DNA from: Rhodospirillaceae bacterium
GTDB taxonomy: Bacteria; Pseudomonadota; Alphaproteobacteria; TMED109
Direction of reading: 5' to 3'
NCBI GenBank assembly: GCA_902615805.1
Contig: CACMQH010000006.1
Location: 1 to 44,324, forward strand
DNA: 44,324 nt
The notes beneath the pieces were generated by a model that had not been told where the DNA came from, did not search any database, and saw nothing but the letters and a program-made list of their open reading frames with translations. A program made the translations under genes and the position numbers. Of the stretch, positions 16,091-25,627 are shown one piece after another; within the stretch, counting starts at the first letter, position 1, and every line of letters begins with the position of its first letter.

Positions 16091-17710
16091 ATGGCAGAAA
16101 GCTTTTCGTATCAAGAAATATTTAAAATAAATGACGACAAAATAGAATTTGAAAAAGTCTATCCTTTTGAAGGAGACTTGGTAAACTTTAATAAAAAAAA
16201 GTTTTTATTTATAAAAGAAAATAGTTTACAAAAATTCTCAAAACTGGCATTTTACAACATTTCTCATTATCTTAGATCAAGTCATTTATCTAAGCTAAAA
16301 AAAATAATCAATGACAATGAAGCATCAAATAATGATAAATTTGTTGCTTTTTCACTTTTAAAAAACGCTAATACAGCAGCAGGAGGTATTTTACCTATGT
16401 GTCAAGATACCGGTACTGCAATAATTTTAGCAAAAAAAGGACATAATATAGTTACCTCTGGTAAAGATGCTTATTACCTATCTCAAGGAGTATATAAATG
16501 TTACTTAAAAAATAATTTAAGATATAGTCAAGTAGCTGCAAAAAGTATGTATGAAGAAAAAAATACTAAAAATAATCTTCCGGCACAAATAGATATTTAT
16601 TCTGAAGGAAAGGATGAATATAAGTTTTTATTCATTGCAAAAGGAGGTGGGTCAGCAAATAAAACGTTTTTATTTCAAGCTACCCCTTCAGTGCTTAAAA
16701 CAAAAAAGATTTTAGAGTTTCTAAAACCTAAAATAGCTTCTATAGGAACTTCAGCTTGTCCTCCATATCATTTAGCTATAGTCATTGGAGGCTTGTCTGC
16801 TGAAATGAATTTAAAAACTCTAAAACTAGCTACTTGCCATTATTTAGACAGTATTCCTAAAAAAGGCAATTACAAAGGAATAGCATTTAGAGATATTAAA
16901 ATGGAAAAAAATATTTTAAAGATAACACAAGATTTAAAGATTGGCGCCCAATTTGGAGGAAAATACTTTTGTCATGATATTAGAGTAATAAGACTTCCTA
17001 GACACGGAGCAAGTTTACCAATTAGTATTGGTGTATCATGTGGAGCAGATAGACAGATTATTGGAAAAATAAATAAAAATGGTATGTTTTTAGAAAAACT
17101 AGAAAAAAATCCTTCTAGATATCTTCCTAGAGTTAATGTAAAAAAACTAACTAAAAAAGAAATAGTTATAAATTTAAATAAACCTATTAAAGAAACCATT
17201 ATAGAACTATCTAAACTCAAGATCAAAACTAGATTATTGTTAAATGGTACTCTTATTGTAGCTAGGGACATAGCTCATTCTAAGTTAAAAGAAGAGTTAG
17301 ATAAAGGTAAACCCTTACCTAGCTATTTTAAAGAAAACCCTATATATTATGCTGGTCCAGCTAAAACTCCTAAGGGTTACAGTACCGGTTCTTTCGGGCC
17401 AACAACAGCAGGAAGAATGGATGCCTATGTAGAGCAATTTCAAAAAGCAGGAGGAAGCCTAATAATGTTAGCAAAAGGTAATAGGTCTTTGTTAGTTAAA
17501 AAAAGTTGCGAAAAATATTCAGGTTTTTATTTAGGCTCTATAGGAGGTCCAGGTGCAGAATTAGCAAGAAAAAATATTACTGAAGTTAAATGTATTGAAT
17601 ACCCAGAATTAGGAATGGAAGCAATTTGGAAAATAACAGTTAAAGATTTTCCAGCTTTTTTAGTAATTGATAATAAAGGAAATGATTTTTATGAAAACCT
17701 AATCAGTTAA
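16091..17710 (+). CDS. fumA: Fumarate hydratase, class I (Fe-S)
   Basis: TCA-cycle enzyme interconverting fumarate and malate using an oxygen-sensitive [4Fe-4S] cluster. At 539 residues it is the full single-chain class I length. The three cluster cysteines are in place: C104 (LPMCQDTGTA), C223 (TSACPPYHLA) and C317 (GVSCGADRQ). The C-terminal beta domain shows YYAGPAKTPKGYSTGSFGPT and TAGRMDAYVEQF, which are diagnostic. It follows sspB by two bases and overlaps the convergent GST stop by 4 bases. Confidence 0.95.
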   Translation: MAESFSYQEIFKINDDKIEFEKVYPFEGDLVNFNKKKFLFIKENSLQKFSKLAFYNISHYLRSSHLSKLKKIINDNEASNNDKFVAFSLLKNANTAAGGILPMCQDTGTAIILAKKGHNIVTSGKDAYYLSQGVYKCYLKNNLRYSQVAAKSMYEEKNTKNNLPAQIDIYSEGKDEYKFLFIAKGGGSANKTFLFQATPSVLKTKKILEFLKPKIASIGTSACPPYHLAIVIGGLSAEMNLKTLKLATCHYLDSIPKKGNYKGIAFRDIKMEKNILKITQDLKIGAQFGGKYFCHDIRVIRLPRHGASLPISIGVSCGADRQIIGKINKNGMFLEKLEKNPSRYLPRVNVKKLTKKEIVINLNKPIKETIIELSKLKIKTRLLLNGTLIVARDIAHSKLKEELDKGKPLPSYFKENPIYYAGPAKTPKGYSTGSFGPTTAGRMDAYVEQFQKAGGSLIMLAKGNRSLLVKKSCEKYSGFYLGSIGGPGAELARKNITEVKCIEYPELGMEAIWKITVKDFPAFLVIDNKGNDFYENLIS

Positions 17711-18360
17711 GTTTGTAAAATATTTTTGACATTTTTAACAACTTTTTTTGAACTCTCTCTTTTAGGCACCAAAATGCCTGCTTTACAAGCTTTTCTTCTC
17801 TCCATTTGATCCATCCATCTAGATAAATTATCTAAATTAGATATATCAATACCTGCCCAAAAATATATTTTAATCCAAGGCCAAGTTGCTATATCAGCAA
17901 TTGAGTATTCTCCACATATCCATTTATTGTCTTGTAATTGTTTATCTAGTACTTCATATAACCTTCTACACTCATTTTGATAACGAGATATAGCAACTGG
18001 TATTTTTTCATCCATATACCTAAAAAAAACATTAGCCTGTCCCTGCATTGGTCCTATTGCAGACATTTGAAACATTAACCACTGCATAATCTCAGTTCTT
18101 TTCTCCTCAAAAAAAAATTTATTATATTTAATAGCTAGATAATAAAGAATAGCACCACTTTCAAAAATAACTTTATTATTTTCATTATCTTTTAATACTG
18201 GTATTCTTCCATTGGGATTCAATTTTAAAAACCATTCTTCTTTTTGCGTTTGCTTACCTAAGTCAATTTTATGTACTTTGTATTTAAGTTTCAGCTCTTC
18301 TAACATAATCGATACTTTATAACCATTAGGTGTTGCTGATGTGTAAAGATCAAAACTCAT
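17707..18360 (-). CDS. Glutathione S-transferase, Nu/YfcG-like
   Basis: A 217-residue cytoplasmic GST with an N-terminal thioredoxin-like domain (1-80) and a helical C-terminal domain. TSATPNGYKVSIMLEEL, LNPNGRIPVLKD and FESGAILYYLA are the glutathione-site motifs; the TPNG turn is the pattern of the Nu-class YfcG/YghU disulfide reductases. The C-terminal domain has WICGEYSIADIATWPW. It is the last gene in the dapA-smpB-gpx-asmA-gst run, coupled to asmA by a TAATG junction. With the neighbouring peroxidase it suggests a thiol/peroxide-defence function. Confidence 0.88.
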   Translation of the reverse strand: MSFDLYTSATPNGYKVSIMLEELKLKYKVHKIDLGKQTQKEEWFLKLNPNGRIPVLKDNENNKVIFESGAILYYLAIKYNKFFFEEKRTEIMQWLMFQMSAIGPMQGQANVFFRYMDEKIPVAISRYQNECRRLYEVLDKQLQDNKWICGEYSIADIATWPWIKIYFWAGIDISNLDNLSRWMDQMERRKACKAGILVPKRESSKKVVKNVKNILQT

Positions 18361-20264
18361 TATTCCAATAAATTCTCAATAATATCATTAAATTTGTTAT
18401 CTAGTTTATCTTTAATAACTTTTTTCATTTTTTTTTCTAATATATCTCCAAGTAACTGTTCTGTTTTTGCTTTATTATAATCTAGAGAGGTTTGTATATT
18501 CTTTATATTACCTTTAAAGTTTACATTAAAAAGAGATAATAATTTATTATTTTCATTATTATAGTTTAAATTGATATTAATATTATTAGAAGCTAGTTCA
18601 TAGAGACCCGTAGCAGTAATTTTATTGTCATCTAATAAAATATTAGTTTTGGGAAGCTTTAAATTGCCGTTTTTAATTCCAACAGACATTTCTTGATTTT
18701 TTAGACTAGTATTTCCCTTAAAAACATTTTTATTTAATTCTAATAAGTCTTCAACATTTTTTATGTCTAAGATACTTGATTTCAATTTCTTTAAATTTAA
18801 ATCATTAATTAAAATATTTTTAGTATTTAACTTCAACTCACCATTTAGTTGTTTAAATATTGAATTTTTATCTTTTACATTAGTATTACCTTCAATAAAA
18901 AAATTCAATGAACCTGATAATCTACTAAAGCCCATATAATCATTTACTTTTTTAATATTTAAATTTTTCGCATTTATAACAAACGTAGATAATTTTTTCT
19001 TGTTTATTTTTGATTTAACTGTGAGTTTGTCTACAAAATTACTGTTTAGTTTTGCAGATATATTTAAATTATTTTTTTTAGAAAATTCAGCTTCTACTTT
19101 TTTAATATTATGACTTTTATAGACTATTTCTTTTGCATTGAAATTGCCTTTAATATCATAAAACTTTAATGTTTGAAAAATATTATCTACAATATGATAT
19201 TGTTTACTTTTATCAGGATCATTAATATTATTTTTTTCATCTTGTACTTCAATAGGTTTCTTATTATTACTGAATAATAATAATTTATCTAAATCCAACA
19301 TATCAGTAGTCAGATCAACTCTAACAATATTAATTTTATTTTTTTTTATTAAATCTCCCTTAAAGTTTACTAGAGCTTTTTTATTAATGAGTTTGCCGTT
19401 ATTAAATTTTATAGATTTATCTGTAAAAGATACCTTAGCGTCTAATTTTAAAGACTGATCACGTAAATAATTATTTTTAACAAAATTGCTAAAGTTATTA
19501 ATCTTTAAGTCTATATCACTTTCGCCACTAATAGAGTTTGCATTAATATTAGTATTGTTATTTAGCTCTAAACCTTTTCCATTAATAAAACCCCTTATGT
19601 TAATATTTTCATTTAGGTAATTTATATCATAGGAGAATTTGATTTTATCCTCTTTATAAGAAATATTTCCGTCTAAGAAATATTCACTATTATTTTTGTA
19701 GCTTAATCTGACATTTATATCTTCAAATTTATTTTTTTTATTTTCAATATTAGTTAATATTAAAGCATTTACTATGTGTAATGAGTTGATATTTAATGGA
19801 TTTAATTTTCCTTGATTATTCTTATTATCCTTATTTTTTATATCTCTTGTTGAATCTTGTTTAATTTCTTCTTTCTTATTTTTACTAAATGCTATTTCCC
19901 AATTATATTTTTCATTTTTTTTTTTTGTAATGTATATAGTAGGTTTAACTATTTTTACTGAATTAAATAGTAATTCACCTTTTAACAATGGGAAAAATTT
20001 TGGGGATATTAGTAACTCTTCACTTTGAAAAAGATTTTCTCCATCATTAGATACAAAGCTTATATCTTTAACTGATAACCTTAGTCCAGATAAAAAAGAA
20101 AGACTTATATCTCCAGCAATCTTTAAAGTATTATTTGTTTTATTATAGAATAAATTTTCTATCTTTCCTTTATAATTGTTGATATCAAACAAGGAAGGCA
20201 TCAGAATGATAACTGATAGACTAATACCTAAAATAGATAAAAAAGTATAAAAAATGACCCTCAT
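18360..20264 (-). CDS. AsmA-family envelope protein
   Basis: About 634 residues from the ATG at 20264. One N-terminal membrane helix (MRVIFYTFLSILGISLSVII) is followed by a long periplasmic beta-rich domain. The start of the mature part (LMPSLFDINNYKGKIENLFY) and LKIAGDISLSFLSGLRLSVK match the AsmA N-terminal pattern. AsmA-like proteins are bridge-like lipid transporters between inner and outer membranes. A longer TTG-initiated form (20297) would overlap the peroxidase gene by 23 bases; the ATG has GGA upstream and is preferred. The sequence is very rich in Asn/Lys, in keeping with the AT-rich genome. Confidence 0.8.
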   Translation of the reverse strand: MRVIFYTFLSILGISLSVIILMPSLFDINNYKGKIENLFYNKTNNTLKIAGDISLSFLSGLRLSVKDISFVSNDGENLFQSEELLISPKFFPLLKGELLFNSVKIVKPTIYITKKKNEKYNWEIAFSKNKKEEIKQDSTRDIKNKDNKNNQGKLNPLNINSLHIVNALILTNIENKKNKFEDINVRLSYKNNSEYFLDGNISYKEDKIKFSYDINYLNENINIRGFINGKGLELNNNTNINANSISGESDIDLKINNFSNFVKNNYLRDQSLKLDAKVSFTDKSIKFNNGKLINKKALVNFKGDLIKKNKINIVRVDLTTDMLDLDKLLLFSNNKKPIEVQDEKNNINDPDKSKQYHIVDNIFQTLKFYDIKGNFNAKEIVYKSHNIKKVEAEFSKKNNLNISAKLNSNFVDKLTVKSKINKKKLSTFVINAKNLNIKKVNDYMGFSRLSGSLNFFIEGNTNVKDKNSIFKQLNGELKLNTKNILINDLNLKKLKSSILDIKNVEDLLELNKNVFKGNTSLKNQEMSVGIKNGNLKLPKTNILLDDNKITATGLYELASNNININLNYNNENNKLLSLFNVNFKGNIKNIQTSLDYNKAKTEQLLGDILEKKMKKVIKDKLDNKFNDIIENLLE

Positions 20265-20274
20265 ATTTAGAGTC

Positions 20275-20814
20275 CTATCCTTTAATTTTTTCCTCAATTA
20301 TCTTGATTAACTTATCGCTTTTAGGTTTAGTCAGAGAGGAATATGAGTTTACTACTTTTCCTTCTTTATCAATCAAAATTTTATGAAAATTCCATTTAGG
20401 TTTAATCCCATGTTCTTCTTTTAACCATCCATATAGTGGATGTTTTTCACTTCCTATCACCTCTTCAATTTTAGTCATAGGAAAAGTTATGTTAAAATTA
20501 GTTTCACAAAAATCCTTAACTTTGTCTTCAGAAGTGTGTTCTTGCATAAAACTATTAGATGGAATACCTAATACAACTAGGCCTTTGTCTTTATACTCAT
20601 CATGTAATTCTTGCAAACCAGTATATTGTTTTGTAAAGCCGCACATTGAAGCAGTATTTACCAGAAGAACTACTTTACCTTTATAATTTTTTAAAGGCAT
20701 TTTATTTCCCTCAATACTTTCAAATTCATAGTTATAAAATTCTGAACTCATAGATACAAACGAATATAAAAATAATTTAATAACGATAATAGTAATTTTT
20801 AACATAATAATCAA
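20275..20814 (-). CDS. Glutathione peroxidase family, exported, Cys type
   Basis: A 179-residue thiol peroxidase. The peroxidatic site NTASMCGFTKQYTGLQ contains Cys58 in place of selenocysteine. GIPSNSFMQEHTSE supplies the resolving/Gln region (the common FxxQEPG is altered, with no Cys there), and KWNFHKILIDKEG the Trp/Asn motif. The first about 22 residues are hydrophobic (MLKITIIVIKLFLYSFVSMS), so a periplasmic location is likely. It follows smpB by 11 bp in the dapA operon. Family is certain; physiological reductant unknown. Confidence 0.9.
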   Translation of the reverse strand: MIIMLKITIIVIKLFLYSFVSMSSEFYNYEFESIEGNKMPLKNYKGKVVLLVNTASMCGFTKQYTGLQELHDEYKDKGLVVLGIPSNSFMQEHTSEDKVKDFCETNFNITFPMTKIEEVIGSEKHPLYGWLKEEHGIKPKWNFHKILIDKEGKVVNSYSSLTKPKSDKLIKIIEEKIKG

Positions 20815-20825
20815 TCATCTCCATT

Positions 20826-21278
20826 TTAATTAATATTTTTTAGTAATCTCTTTTTTTGAATATTCCAATCTTTTTTCTTTTTCACTTCTCTTTTATCGTA
20901 CAATTTTTTACCTTTAGCAATAGCAATTTCTACTTTAGCAATTCCTTTATTATTAAAATATAGTTTTAATGGTACTATAGTCATTCCTTCTTTTTCTATT
21001 TTACCCTGAAGCTTTGATATTTCTTTTTTATGAACTAATAATTTTCTTACTCTTTTAGAATTTAATTTAGAATAGCCTGAAGCTTTCTCATAATTCGATA
21101 TATCCGAGTTAACTAAAAAAAGTTGCCCTTTCTTTGCCTCAGCATATGCTTCTTTTATACTAGCTTTACCAACCCTTAATGATTTTACTTCATCACCTGT
21201 TAGTTGTATACCTGCCTCTATTTTTTCTAAAATAAAATACTCAAAAAAAGCTTTTTTATTATTTGCAACTATTTGCAT
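20826..21278 (-). CDS. smpB: SsrA-binding protein SmpB
   Basis: A 150-residue OB-fold RNA-binding protein that delivers tmRNA to stalled ribosomes. Typical blocks are EKIEAGIQLTGDEVKSLRVG, KASIKEAYAEAK, and LVHKKEISKLQGKIEKEGMT. The basic C-terminal tail (KKKDWNIQKKRLLKNIN), which probes the empty mRNA channel, is complete. Coupled by TAATG to dapA, the usual neighbour in alphaproteobacteria. The tmRNA itself is about 5 kb away. Confidence 0.96.
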   Translation of the reverse strand: MQIVANNKKAFFEYFILEKIEAGIQLTGDEVKSLRVGKASIKEAYAEAKKGQLFLVNSDISNYEKASGYSKLNSKRVRKLLVHKKEISKLQGKIEKEGMTIVPLKLYFNNKGIAKVEIAIAKGKKLYDKREVKKKKDWNIQKKRLLKNIN

Positions 21279-22162
21279 TAATCGAAAGTTATATTTAAAT
21301 CTTTTAATACATTATCTACTATAAGTTCATTTTTCTCTAAAATCTTACAAAGAGGTAACCTTAACTCATAATTACATATTCCTAACTTGAAGGCAGCATA
21401 TTTTACAGGGCAAGGGTTAGCCTCTAAAAAAAGAGCATTGTTTAAACTAAATAGTTCTGTATCTATCTTCATTGCTTGCGAAATATCTCCTGCAAACCAA
21501 GATTTATGTAAATCAGTAACTTTTTTAGGTACTATATTTGCAGTAACAGAGATTACTCCGTCACCTCCTTGAGCTAAAAAAGCTAATTGAGTGGCATCCT
21601 CTCCAGATAATTGATAAAATTTCTTATGTTTAATATATTTTTTAAGATAAGTTGGTCTGCTTAAATCATTAGAGGCATCTTTAATTCCAATTATATTTTC
21701 GTGTTCTGATAGCATTTCAATAGTTTCATTACTCATATCTACTACACTTCTACCAGGAATATTATAAATAAAAATAGGAAGATCTACAGTATCAGCTATC
21801 TTTAAAAAATGTTTTTTTAGTCCTTCTTGGCTTGGCTTATTATAGTAAGGTACTACTACTAATGCACTATCTGCACCACACTGCTTTGCGTGTTTAGTTA
21901 ATGATACTGCTTCTTTAGTTGAGTTTGAACCAGTACCTGCAATTACTTGAAGTCTACCACCAGATGTTTCTACTGCTAATTCAACCACTTTTTTGTGCTC
22001 ATCATGACTTAAGGTTGGAGACTCTCCTGTAGTACCACAAGGCACAATACCCTGAGTGCCTTGCTTTATGTGCCATTCAATTATTTTAATAAAACTCTTT
22101 TCATCAAATATATCATCTTTAAAAGGTGTTATTAATGCACAATAAGATCCTTGATATTTCAT
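21278..22162 (-). CDS. dapA: 4-hydroxy-tetrahydrodipicolinate synthase DapA
   Basis: First committed step of lysine/diaminopimelate synthesis: pyruvate plus aspartate semialdehyde. A 294-residue TIM-barrel lyase with GTTGES at 43-48, the catalytic Tyr133 (FIYNIPGRS) and the Schiff-base lysine K161 (IGIKDAS). It is the first gene of the minus-strand five-gene operon; its start is 35 bp from the divergent transglycosylase gene, so promoters for both must fit there. Confidence 0.97.
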   Translation of the reverse strand: MKYQGSYCALITPFKDDIFDEKSFIKIIEWHIKQGTQGIVPCGTTGESPTLSHDEHKKVVELAVETSGGRLQVIAGTGSNSTKEAVSLTKHAKQCGADSALVVVPYYNKPSQEGLKKHFLKIADTVDLPIFIYNIPGRSVVDMSNETIEMLSEHENIIGIKDASNDLSRPTYLKKYIKHKKFYQLSGEDATQLAFLAQGGDGVISVTANIVPKKVTDLHKSWFAGDISQAMKIDTELFSLNNALFLEANPCPVKYAAFKLGICNYELRLPLCKILEKNELIVDNVLKDLNITFD

Positions 22163-22197
22163 TTTACTCTCTTTTAAATTTTTTATAGATTATTATT

Positions 22198-24180
22198 ATG
22201 CCATATTTTAGAATTTTTATAATATTTTCTTTGCAAGTTTTATTTATTAATTTATTAAATGCAGATGATAAATATTCTAAAAGCTTAAACTTAAATGAAG
22301 AAAAAATATTTAAACTTTCCTTAAAGTCTGGTGATCAAAAAAAATGGGCTAGATCACTAAAAGGAATTGAAAAAATTAATGATAAGGTAGCTAGAAAAAT
22401 AATAATTTGGAGATGGCTTATTGCTAATGATGGAGTATCTTCAAAAAAAGATCTAGAAAACTTTTATCAGTCCAGCACAACATGGCCAAAGATTGATAAA
22501 GTAAAAGCAAAAATTGAAAGCAAAAAAGTAACAAATGACATTAAAAAAACATTAGATTGGTTTCAAGAAAACCCACCAATTACTCCTATTGCAAAAATTA
22601 AACTTAGTGAAATATTAATTAAAAATAATTTTATTGAAGAAGGTAATTGGCTTTTAAAAGAAGTATGGGTAAATAGTAGTTTTAGTTATTCAGAGGAAAA
22701 ATATATTTTAAAAAGTTATAAGAATATTATTACTAACTCTGAAAACACAAAAAGATTAGAAAATTTAATCTGGAAGAAACAATGGAGTAGTGCAAATAGA
22801 CAACTAAAAAGAGTCTCTTCAGATATAAAGCAGTTTTCAATAGCAAAAATTAAACTTTCTAGAAGAAGAGGAAATGTTGATCAAGCTATTAAGAATGTAC
22901 CAAAAAATTTAATTAACGAAGAGTCATTAATTTATGAAAGAATAAAATGGAGAAGAAAAGCTAGACTTGAAAAACCTTCTCTTGAATTACTATTGTCATA
23001 TTATGGAGAATATTCTTATCCAAAGAAATGGTGGAGAGAAGTTAATTATCATACAAGAAAACAACTTAGCTATAAAAATTATAAATTAGCAACAAAAATT
23101 CTAGAACAATATAATTTATCTAGTAAAGATTATTTATCAGAAGCACAGTGGCTTGCAGGCTGGGTATCTCTAACATTTAATAAGGATCCTAAGTCAGCTT
23201 ATAAATATTTTTCTAAAATGTTTCTTGAAGTTAAAACGCCTATTTCAAAAGCTAGAGCATCCTATTGGGCAGGAAAAGCATCAGAAGAATTAGGCAACAG
23301 AGAAGATTTAAAAATATGGTACGAAAGAGCAGCTGCTTTCCCAGCTACTTTTTATGGACAATTAGCTTTAAAAAAATTAAATAGAGAATTATTTTTGCCT
23401 GCTCAAAGTATTGAATTTAATCAGAATGAATTTAAAAAATTTAAAGAAAATGAATTAGTAAGAGCATTAATTCTGCTGTTACAAGTAGAAAATAGAAAAT
23501 TATCTAGAATATTTGCAATGCATTTAGTTACTCAAGCTAAAAATACTAAGGATATTTTAATGCTTTCAAAAATACTTAATGATTTTAATCAAGTCTCATT
23601 TTCTATATTTGTTGGAAAAAAAGCTATTTACAACAACATTTATATTCCTAGTTTAAATTTTCCCGTGCCAGATACAGAATTAATGAATTTAATTAATAAA
23701 AATACTGAAATTCCTTTGCCTGTTACTTTAGCAATTACAAGACAAGAAAGTGCTTTTGATATCAAAGCAAAAAGTAGAGCAGGAGCTAGAGGTTTAATGC
23801 AATTAATGCCAAGAACTGCAAGAATAACTGCTAAAAAGAATAACTATAAATATAAAAGAGTTTATTTAACTTCTAGACCAGCTTATAATGTCAAGATAGG
23901 ATCATTTTATTTTAAAGAAATGCTTAATAAATTTAATGGCTCCTATGTACTAGCTCTGGCAGCTTATAATGCAGGACCAAGCAGAGTAAACAGATGGCTA
24001 AAAACATATGGTGATCCAAGAAAAAATGAAATAGACCCTGTTACATGGATGGAATTAATACCTATAAGCGAAACACGAAACTACGTACAAAGAGTTATTG
24101 AAGGAATATATATGTATAGAATGCTAGTAAAAAATGAAAAAGACCTAAACTCGCCAATTAAACAGTTGAAATTGTTTTAA
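22198..24180 (+). CDS. slt: Soluble lytic murein transglycosylase (Slt family)
   Basis: Periplasmic enzyme that cleaves glycan strands to 1,6-anhydro-muropeptides. A 660-residue protein with a signal peptide (about 1-22), a long superhelical U-domain with repeated alpha-helical hairpins (for example YWAGKASEELGNREDLKIWY), and a C-terminal goose-lysozyme-like domain. The catalytic glutamate is E517 in ITRQESAFD, followed by SRAGARGLMQLMP and LALAAYNAGPSRVNRWL. Full length for the family. Confidence 0.95.
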   Translation: MPYFRIFIIFSLQVLFINLLNADDKYSKSLNLNEEKIFKLSLKSGDQKKWARSLKGIEKINDKVARKIIIWRWLIANDGVSSKKDLENFYQSSTTWPKIDKVKAKIESKKVTNDIKKTLDWFQENPPITPIAKIKLSEILIKNNFIEEGNWLLKEVWVNSSFSYSEEKYILKSYKNIITNSENTKRLENLIWKKQWSSANRQLKRVSSDIKQFSIAKIKLSRRRGNVDQAIKNVPKNLINEESLIYERIKWRRKARLEKPSLELLLSYYGEYSYPKKWWREVNYHTRKQLSYKNYKLATKILEQYNLSSKDYLSEAQWLAGWVSLTFNKDPKSAYKYFSKMFLEVKTPISKARASYWAGKASEELGNREDLKIWYERAAAFPATFYGQLALKKLNRELFLPAQSIEFNQNEFKKFKENELVRALILLLQVENRKLSRIFAMHLVTQAKNTKDILMLSKILNDFNQVSFSIFVGKKAIYNNIYIPSLNFPVPDTELMNLINKNTEIPLPVTLAITRQESAFDIKAKSRAGARGLMQLMPRTARITAKKNNYKYKRVYLTSRPAYNVKIGSFYFKEMLNKFNGSYVLALAAYNAGPSRVNRWLKTYGDPRKNEIDPVTWMELIPISETRNYVQRVIEGIYMYRMLVKNEKDLNSPIKQLKLF

Positions 24181-24231
24181 ACTTATATCTGATATATTTT
24201 ACTTTTCTGTAATCTCCTATATTATAAACTA

Positions 24232-25098
24232 ATGATTTTCTTAAATTGTCCTTTTAATGAAAAAGATGAATGTAAAGCCTTAGGAGGTAAATGGGACGCA
24301 GAAAGAAAAAAATGGTATGTTCCTGACGGAATAGATGCTTCTAGTTTTCAAAAGTGGATTGAAAGTGATAAGAAAGAAGAAATTTTAACACATAACAAGC
24401 TAAAAAAAGTAATAGAATTATCTCCCTCTTCTTTAGACTTTCAGATTAATAAATGTCATAGATGCTTTTATTTATCAAAAAAACTAAATATACAGACTAA
24501 TAATTTTCCTCCACCTGTATTTAATCAGTTAGATTTGATACAAAAAGATTATTTTATTAATAAAGATACTAGTTTTATTTCAGAAAAACTTCCTAAAGGT
24601 AGATTTTTACAAGACAATGAATTACCAAAAAAAATTTCATCGAGTTTGCTTAAAGATAACAAGGGAAGAGACTTTAAATTAGTAGGAATACCAGATTTAG
24701 TAATAGAATTTGAAGATAAAACTTATGGAATTATTGACTTTAAAACTACAAAAATATCTGAAAAAAAAGCTGATTTTTATAAATTTCAATTAGAAGCTTA
24801 CGCTACTATTTTTGAATATCCTGGTGAAATTAATTCTATAAAAACACCATTACTAAGCCCTGTTAAAAAATTAGCAATTCTTCAATTTGACCCTCTTAAA
24901 ATAGAGAATAAAAATGGTATGAATTGTAATTTTATTTTTGATATGGGTTATGTGGAATTAGAAAATAGAATTTATGAAAAGTTAATTGATAGAGTCACTT
25001 TAGCTTTAGATATTTTACAAATGAATGAACCACCTGTAATTAATGAAAACTGTAATGATTGTAATTTTTTTAAGAAACAATCTCAGCTTATTATCTAA
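24232..25098 (+). CDS. DUF5710 plus PD-(D/E)XK (RecB/Cas4-like) nuclease-fold protein
   Basis: A 288-residue two-domain protein. Residues 1-42 (MIFLNCPFNEKDECKALGGK, WDAERKKWYVPDG) match DUF5710, a small module often fused to DNA-processing enzymes. The rest resembles the RecB-type PD-(D/E)XK fold: GIPDLV near 163, then GIIDFKTTK supplying the D-x-K pair, and a QLEAY motif downstream. Paired cysteines CHRC (about 73-76) and CNDC near the C-terminus resemble the Fe-S staple of Cas4/AddB nucleases, although the spacing differs. The next gene begins at the base after its stop. Probable DNA-repair or processing nuclease; substrate unknown. Confidence 0.75.
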   Translation: MIFLNCPFNEKDECKALGGKWDAERKKWYVPDGIDASSFQKWIESDKKEEILTHNKLKKVIELSPSSLDFQINKCHRCFYLSKKLNIQTNNFPPPVFNQLDLIQKDYFINKDTSFISEKLPKGRFLQDNELPKKISSSLLKDNKGRDFKLVGIPDLVIEFEDKTYGIIDFKTTKISEKKADFYKFQLEAYATIFEYPGEINSIKTPLLSPVKKLAILQFDPLKIENKNGMNCNFIFDMGYVELENRIYEKLIDRVTLALDILQMNEPPVINENCNDCNFFKKQSQLII

Positions 25099-25578
25099 AT
25101 GTTAAAAAAAATTATACAAATATCTAAGGAAGTATACTTACATATGGGTGGTTTAAATTTTGATGAAAAAGATTTTCAGCTAGCTTTAGGATATGAATTA
25201 GATAAGTCAAAAATTGATTATATGAGAGAAATTAGCTTAGAAGTCTTTTATAAAGATATACCTGTGAAGCTTGGTTCTCCTGATTTTTTTTTAAATAAAT
25301 CAAAACCTCCTTTAATATTAGAGTTAAAATTAAGTTCATCTATACAGAATAGTCATAGACAACAATTAAAAATGTATTTAGTTTCGATAAAAAGAAAACC
25401 AAAATCTGTCGTTGCTAAAATAAAACATGGTATGATTATAAATTTTTTAAAAGAAGACTCTTCAGTAGCCAAACACTTAGAAAATAAAAATAAAAAAAAC
25501 CATATAGAGATTGAATTCTATGAAATTAATGAGGCTGAAGAGCTTTATCTATTGAATTCTTATAAAGGGTTTGTTTAG
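25099..25578 (+). CDS. PDDEXK_3 / GxxExxR-like nuclease-fold protein
   Basis: A 159-residue protein beginning at the base after the previous stop. LALGYELDKSKIDYMREISL, then VFYKDIPVKLGSPDFFL and PLILELKLSSSIQNSHRQQL resemble the GxxExxR/PDDEXK_3 domain: E-x(n)-D-x(n)-E-L-K, with D at SPDFF and ELK as the catalytic-type triad, followed by QLKMYL. The first part reads GGLNFDEKDFQLALGYEL where the family usually has G-x-x-E-x-x-Y. A cooperating pair with the preceding nuclease is likely from the gene junction. No substrate can be named. Confidence 0.65.
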   Translation: MLKKIIQISKEVYLHMGGLNFDEKDFQLALGYELDKSKIDYMREISLEVFYKDIPVKLGSPDFFLNKSKPPLILELKLSSSIQNSHRQQLKMYLVSIKRKPKSVVAKIKHGMIINFLKEDSSVAKHLENKNKKNHIEIEFYEINEAEELYLLNSYKGFV

Positions 25579-25627
25579 TTTAAAATCTTTAATTAATTGG
25601 TATTACTAATAAAAATAAAAGATGTTA

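Noticed and set aside
20265-20297. TTG-initiated 11-residue extension of the AsmA-family protein
   Set aside because: It would overlap the peroxidase gene by 23 bases and adds a charged leader before the membrane helix; the ATG at 20264 has a GGA upstream.
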